Shown here: in pieces, positions 6,641 through 9,718 of the stretch
Position numbering within the stretch: position 1 is the stretch's first letter
Layout of the letters: every line of letters begins with the position of its first letter
Assembly: GCA_005879245.1 (NCBI GenBank)
Contig: VBLA01000005.1
Coordinates: 1 to 9,718 of the forward strand
Source: Deltaproteobacteria bacterium
GTDB lineage: Bacteria > Desulfobacterota > Binatia > DP-6
Direction of reading: 5' to 3'
Length of the DNA stretch: 9,718 nucleotides
Notes under the pieces: generated by a model
Told to the model about the DNA's origin: nothing
The model's input: only the letters and a program-made list of their open reading frames with translations
The model's database searches: none
Made by a program: the position numbers and the translations under genes

Positions 6641-6652
6641 GGGAGAGGTCAT

Positions 6653-8658
6653 ATGTCCGAGCCCGGGTATCAAAAGGTCCAGATCGATTTTCATGGTCGC
6701 CCGCTCCTGGTGGAGACCGGCCGCATGGCCAGGCAGGCCGGCGGGGCGGCACTCGTCCGGTTGGGCGAAACCGTCGTTCTCGTCGCTGCCACGGCGCAGG
6801 CGAACGCGCGGGAGGGCATCGATTTCTTCCCCCTCACGTGCGACTACCAGGAAACTTCCCGGCCGGCTTCAACGCCGAGACCCAGGTCATCGCCACCGTC
6901 CGCTCCCACGATCGGGAGAACGATCCGGACGTCCTCTCGCTCCTCGGTGCCTCCACGTCGCTCGTCCTCTCCGACATCCCCTGGAACGGTCCCATTGCCG
7001 CCGTTCGCGTCGGCCGGATCGGGGGACGGTTCGTCCTGAACCCGACGACCACCGAGCTCACAACGAGCGACATGAACATCATCGTCGCGGGCAGCCGCGA
7101 CGCGATCGTGATGGTCGAGGGCGGCGCCGCGATGGTGCCCGAAGAGGTGCTGCTCGAAGCGCTGTTCGCCGCCCATGAGGGACTGCAGCCGCTCATCAGC
7201 CTGCAGGACGACCTCCGCCGTGCGGTAGGAAAGCCCAAGCGGCAGGTGATCCCGCCGGCCACGAATCGGGAGCTCGAGGACCGAGTGCGGGAGTTCACGC
7301 TCCCCAAGCTCCGTGCGGCCCTGGCCGTGGCGGGGAAGCACGAGCGGTACGCCGCCCTCGACGCGTGCAGCGACGAGGTCGCGACGGCGCTCGGCGGCGG
7401 CGTCCCCGAGCAGCAGAAGGCCGTCGTCAACATCTTCAGGCATCTCAAGCGGGTGGCCGTGCGCGAGGCTATCGTGCATGAAGGCCGTCGGGTCGATGGC
7501 CGGAACCCCACCGAGGTTCGGCCGATCACCTGCGAGGTGGAGGTGCTGCCGCGGACCCACGGTTCGGCGCTCTTCACGCGCGGCGAGACCCAGGGTCTCG
7601 TCGTGTCCACCCTGGGCACCTCGTCGGACGAGCAGAAGATCGACGCCCTGATCGGCGAGACGTACAAGAAGTTCATGCTGCACTACAACTTCCCGCCCTT
7701 CAGCACGGGCGAGGTGAAGTTCCTGCGCGGTCCGAGCCGTCGCGAGATCGGCCACGGGGCGCTCGCCGAGCGGGCGATCGCGCCGGTGCTGCCCGCGGAG
7801 GACGAGTTCCCCTACACGATCCGCATCGTGTCGGAGATCCTCGAGTCGAACGGCTCCTCCTCGATGGCGACGGTCTGTGGCGGCTCGCTGTCCCTGATGG
7901 ACGCCGGCGTCCCGATCAAGGCGGCCGTCGCCGGCGTCGCCATGGGCCTCATCAAGGAGGGTGCCGAGGTCTGCGTGCTCTCCGACATTCTCGGCGACGA
8001 GGACCACCTGGGCGACATGGACTTCAAGGTCGCGGGGACGGAGACCGGCGTCACCGCGGTGCAGATGGACATCAAGATCGGCGGCGTGACGCGCGCAATC
8101 ATGCAGCAGGCGCTCCAGCAGGCACGGGCGGCCCGGCTGCACATCCTGCGGATCATGCAGGAGACGATCGCGCGGCCGCGCACGGAGCTCTCGGTCCACG
8201 CGCCCCGGATCATCACGATCCGCATCAAGCCCGACCGCATCCGCGACCTCATCGGCCCCGGAGGCAAGGTCATCCGCGCCATCGTCGAGGAGACGGGCGT
8301 GAAGATCGACGTCGAGGACGACGGGACCGTCTTGGTCGCGTCATCCGATGGGGACTCGATGCAGCGGGCGATCGACAAGATCCGCGCCATCACGGCCGAG
8401 GCCGAGGTGGGCAAGATCTACCGCGGCACGGTGCGGAAGATCGTGGACTTCGGCGCCTTCGTCGAGATATTCCCGGGAACGGATGGCCTGGTGCACATCT
8501 CGCAGCTCGCGGACGAACGTGTACGAAAAGTCTCGGACGTCCTCAAGGAAGGCGACGTGATCAGCGTCAAGGTGCTGGAGGTCGACAAGTCGGGTAAGAT
8601 CCGGCTGTCGCGCAAGGAAGCGATGAAGGACGAGGGCAAACAGGAGGCGCAGCGGTAG
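6653..8658 (+). pseudogene. pnp: Polyribonucleotide nucleotidyltransferase, disrupted by deletion/frameshift
   Basis: PNPase is the 3'-5' phosphorolytic exoribonuclease. The ATG at 6653 has a good Shine-Dalgarno (GGGAGAGG, 6641-6648) and gives 67 normal residues ending [10 protein letters not shown] (GAA at 6851-6853). The next family-like residues, [15 protein letters not shown], start at 6856 in another frame. Against E. coli PNPase about 37 codons are missing, including the [21 protein letters not shown] and LIDRPIRP stretches, and only two bases lie in their place, so the original frame runs to a stop at 7037-7039. The downstream 600 codons are intact: the helical linker, the second RNase PH domain with Ser-Ser-Ser (7855-7863) and the equivalents of Asp486, Asp492 and Lys494 (8002, 8020, 8026), KH domain with GPGG (8254-8265), and S1 domain (about 8407-8620). 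The only ATG that links into the long frame without passing the break, at 6622, would add an unrelated N-terminus. Confidence 0.93.
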
Positions 8659-8662
8659 GCGC

Positions 8663-9718
8663 ATGCAGTCCACCCGTCTGGCCAACGGGATCCGCGTCCT
8701 CTCCGAGCGGCTACCGGACCTCACGTCGATCACGGTCGGGATCTGGGTGGAGAACGGCAGCCGGTACGAGCAGCCGCATCAGGCGGGCATCTCCCACTTC
8801 CTGGAGCACCTGTTCTTCAAAGGAACCGAACGGCGGACCGCGGCCCAGATCGCGGAAGAGATCGATGCCGTCGGCGGCGTGTTGAACGCCTTCACGGGCA
8901 AAGAATACACCTGCTACTACGCCAAGGTGCTGCACGAGCAGCTACCACTCGCGCTCGACCTGCTGGCGGACATCTTCACCCAGTCGCGCTTCGCCAGCGA
9001 GGAGATCGATCGCGAGCGCTCGGTCATCATCCAGGAGATCTCGCAGGTCGAGGACACGCCGGACGACTACGTCCACGAGCTCTTCAACCTGGCGTTCTGG
9101 CCCGGCCACCCGCTCTCGCGTCCGATCGCGGGCACCGCGCAGACCGTCCAGGGTCTGACGCGGGAGGACTTCCTCCGCTTCCTCGACGCGCGTTATCGAC
9201 CCGACCGGGTGCTGATCGCCGCGGCGGGAAACCTGGTCCACCAGGACCTCGTCGCGGTCGTGGAGGGGAAGTTCAATGCGCTCACGGGCACGGCGCCTCT
9301 CGTCGACGGCGGTCCGCCAGAGGCGCACGCGGGCGTCTCCGTGCACGAGAAACCGCTCGAGCAGGTCCACCTCTGCCTCGGGACCCCCGGCATCGCCCAG
9401 GGGGACGCGGAGCGCTACCCGGCTCACCTCCTGAACCTCGCCCTCGGGGGCGGGATGAGCTCCCGGCTCTTCCAGGAGATCCGGGAGCGGCGCGGTAAGG
9501 CGTACACCGTGTACTCCTTCCTCTCGTCGTACCTGGATGCCGGCTACTTCGGCGTGTACGTCGGCACGAGCGCGGAGTGGGTGCGGGAGGTGGTGGAGGT
9601 CATCCGGGCGGAGCTCGCGCGGGCGGCGGGCGACGGGCTCAGCGTGGCGGAATTGGCGCGCGTCAAGCAGCAGATGAAGGGCAGCATGCTCCTTGGCCTC
9701 GAGACGAGCGACAGCCGG
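8663..9718 (+). CDS. M16 family zinc metallopeptidase (3' end outside window)
   Basis: This is a processing-peptidase-type (M16B) zinc protease, of the family that includes mitochondrial processing peptidase and bacterial PqqL/YmxG-like proteins; it commonly follows pnp. The 352 residues visible begin MQSTRLANGIRVLSERLPD. The inverted zinc motif HFLEH gives His45, Glu48 (catalytic base) and His49, followed by the usual FKGT. The distal zinc ligand is Glu125 in ERSVIIQEI, 75 residues after His49, the usual spacing. The second half-domain starts before LGGGMSSRLFQEIRERRGKA, the conserved region that closes over the substrate. The protein is typically about 410-430 residues, so some 60-80 are missing off the edge. 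The ATG lies four bases after the pnp stop with only a distant GGAGG (8643-8647), which points to translational coupling; the pnp lesion does not remove that, because the downstream pnp frame is open to its own stop. Confidence 0.95.
   Translation, partial: MQSTRLANGIRVLSERLPDLTSITVGIWVENGSRYEQPHQAGISHFLEHLFFKGTERRTAAQIAEEIDAVGGVLNAFTGKEYTCYYAKVLHEQLPLALDLLADIFTQSRFASEEIDRERSVIIQEISQVEDTPDDYVHELFNLAFWPGHPLSRPIAGTAQTVQGLTREDFLRFLDARYRPDRVLIAAAGNLVHQDLVAVVEGKFNALTGTAPLVDGGPPEAHAGVSVHEKPLEQVHLCLGTPGIAQGDAERYPAHLLNLALGGGMSSRLFQEIRERRGKAYTVYSFLSSYLDAGYFGVYVGTSAEWVREVVEVIRAELARAAGDGLSVAELARVKQQMKGSMLLGLETSDSR

Noticed and set aside
6851..6862. Programmed ribosomal frameshift in pnp
   Set aside because: There is no slippery heptamer with a downstream pseudoknot-like signal that I can see, and a frameshift would not supply the 37 conserved codons that are missing. 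A deletion explains the site.
6844..8199. A 451-codon open frame antisense to pnp
   Set aside because: It is a shadow of the strongly conserved PNPase coding sequence with no independent domain signal.
1..9718. CRISPR array, tRNA or rRNA gene
   Set aside because: No regularly spaced repeats, cloverleaf-compatible T-arm or rRNA-like conserved stretch was found on either strand; the GGGG-CTCAA-CCCC hairpin near 6240 has the wrong loop for a tRNA T-arm.

Overview
The window is a high-G+C bacterial chromosome segment (roughly two thirds G+C by eye). It carries the conserved translation and RNA-processing cluster infB - ylxP-like (DUF503) - rbfA - truB - rpsO - pnp - M16 peptidase, all on the + strand. 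The protein style and the DUF503 gene between infB and rbfA would fit a Rokubacteria/Methylomirabilota-like or deltaproteobacteria-like soil or sediment lineage. That placement is impression only; no marker in the window fixes the taxon.

Positions 1-4187 are compact and healthy. The 3' part of infB (its start lies upstream of the window) is followed by a DUF503 gene, rbfA, and truB, which overlaps rbfA by 4 bases. The four genes look like one transcription unit for initiation, 30S maturation and tRNA modification.

Positions 4188 to about 6290 interrupt the usual truB-rpsO junction with about 2.1 kb that contains no intact gene of known function. Reading all frames by eye, nearly everything protein-like here lies on the minus strand, in order of transcription: (a) a frameshifted conserved phage-type hypothetical protein (6151-5829); (b) directly coupled to it, a frameshifted piece resembling the N-terminal half of an HNH endonuclease (5829-5697); (c) an intact 101-residue exported Cys-rich protein with three CX4C motifs (5434-5129); (d) a frameshifted small ORF (5116-4894); (e) an intact 93-residue charged helical ORF (4636-4355). 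A short + strand protein remnant ends at 4296. I read this as a decaying accessory islet.

Positions 6298-9718 return to the core cluster, but with two lesions. The rpsO reading frame keeps its conserved N-terminal residues upstream of 6331 yet has no ATG, GTG or TTG where the S15 start should be. The pnp gene has lost about 37 codons after residue 67, including the conserved FFxRxGRPSE / LIDRPIRP stretch, and the deletion is out of frame, so full-length PNPase cannot be made from this sequence. Everything downstream in pnp (second RNase PH domain with its metal and phosphate residues, KH, S1) is intact. The window ends inside an M16 zinc protease gene four bases after pnp.

The main points for follow-up are the broken pnp, the start-less rpsO next to an inserted islet, candidate leader hairpins in front of both genes, and the unusual CX4C exported protein. 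I did not find a recognisable new defence or biosynthetic system.
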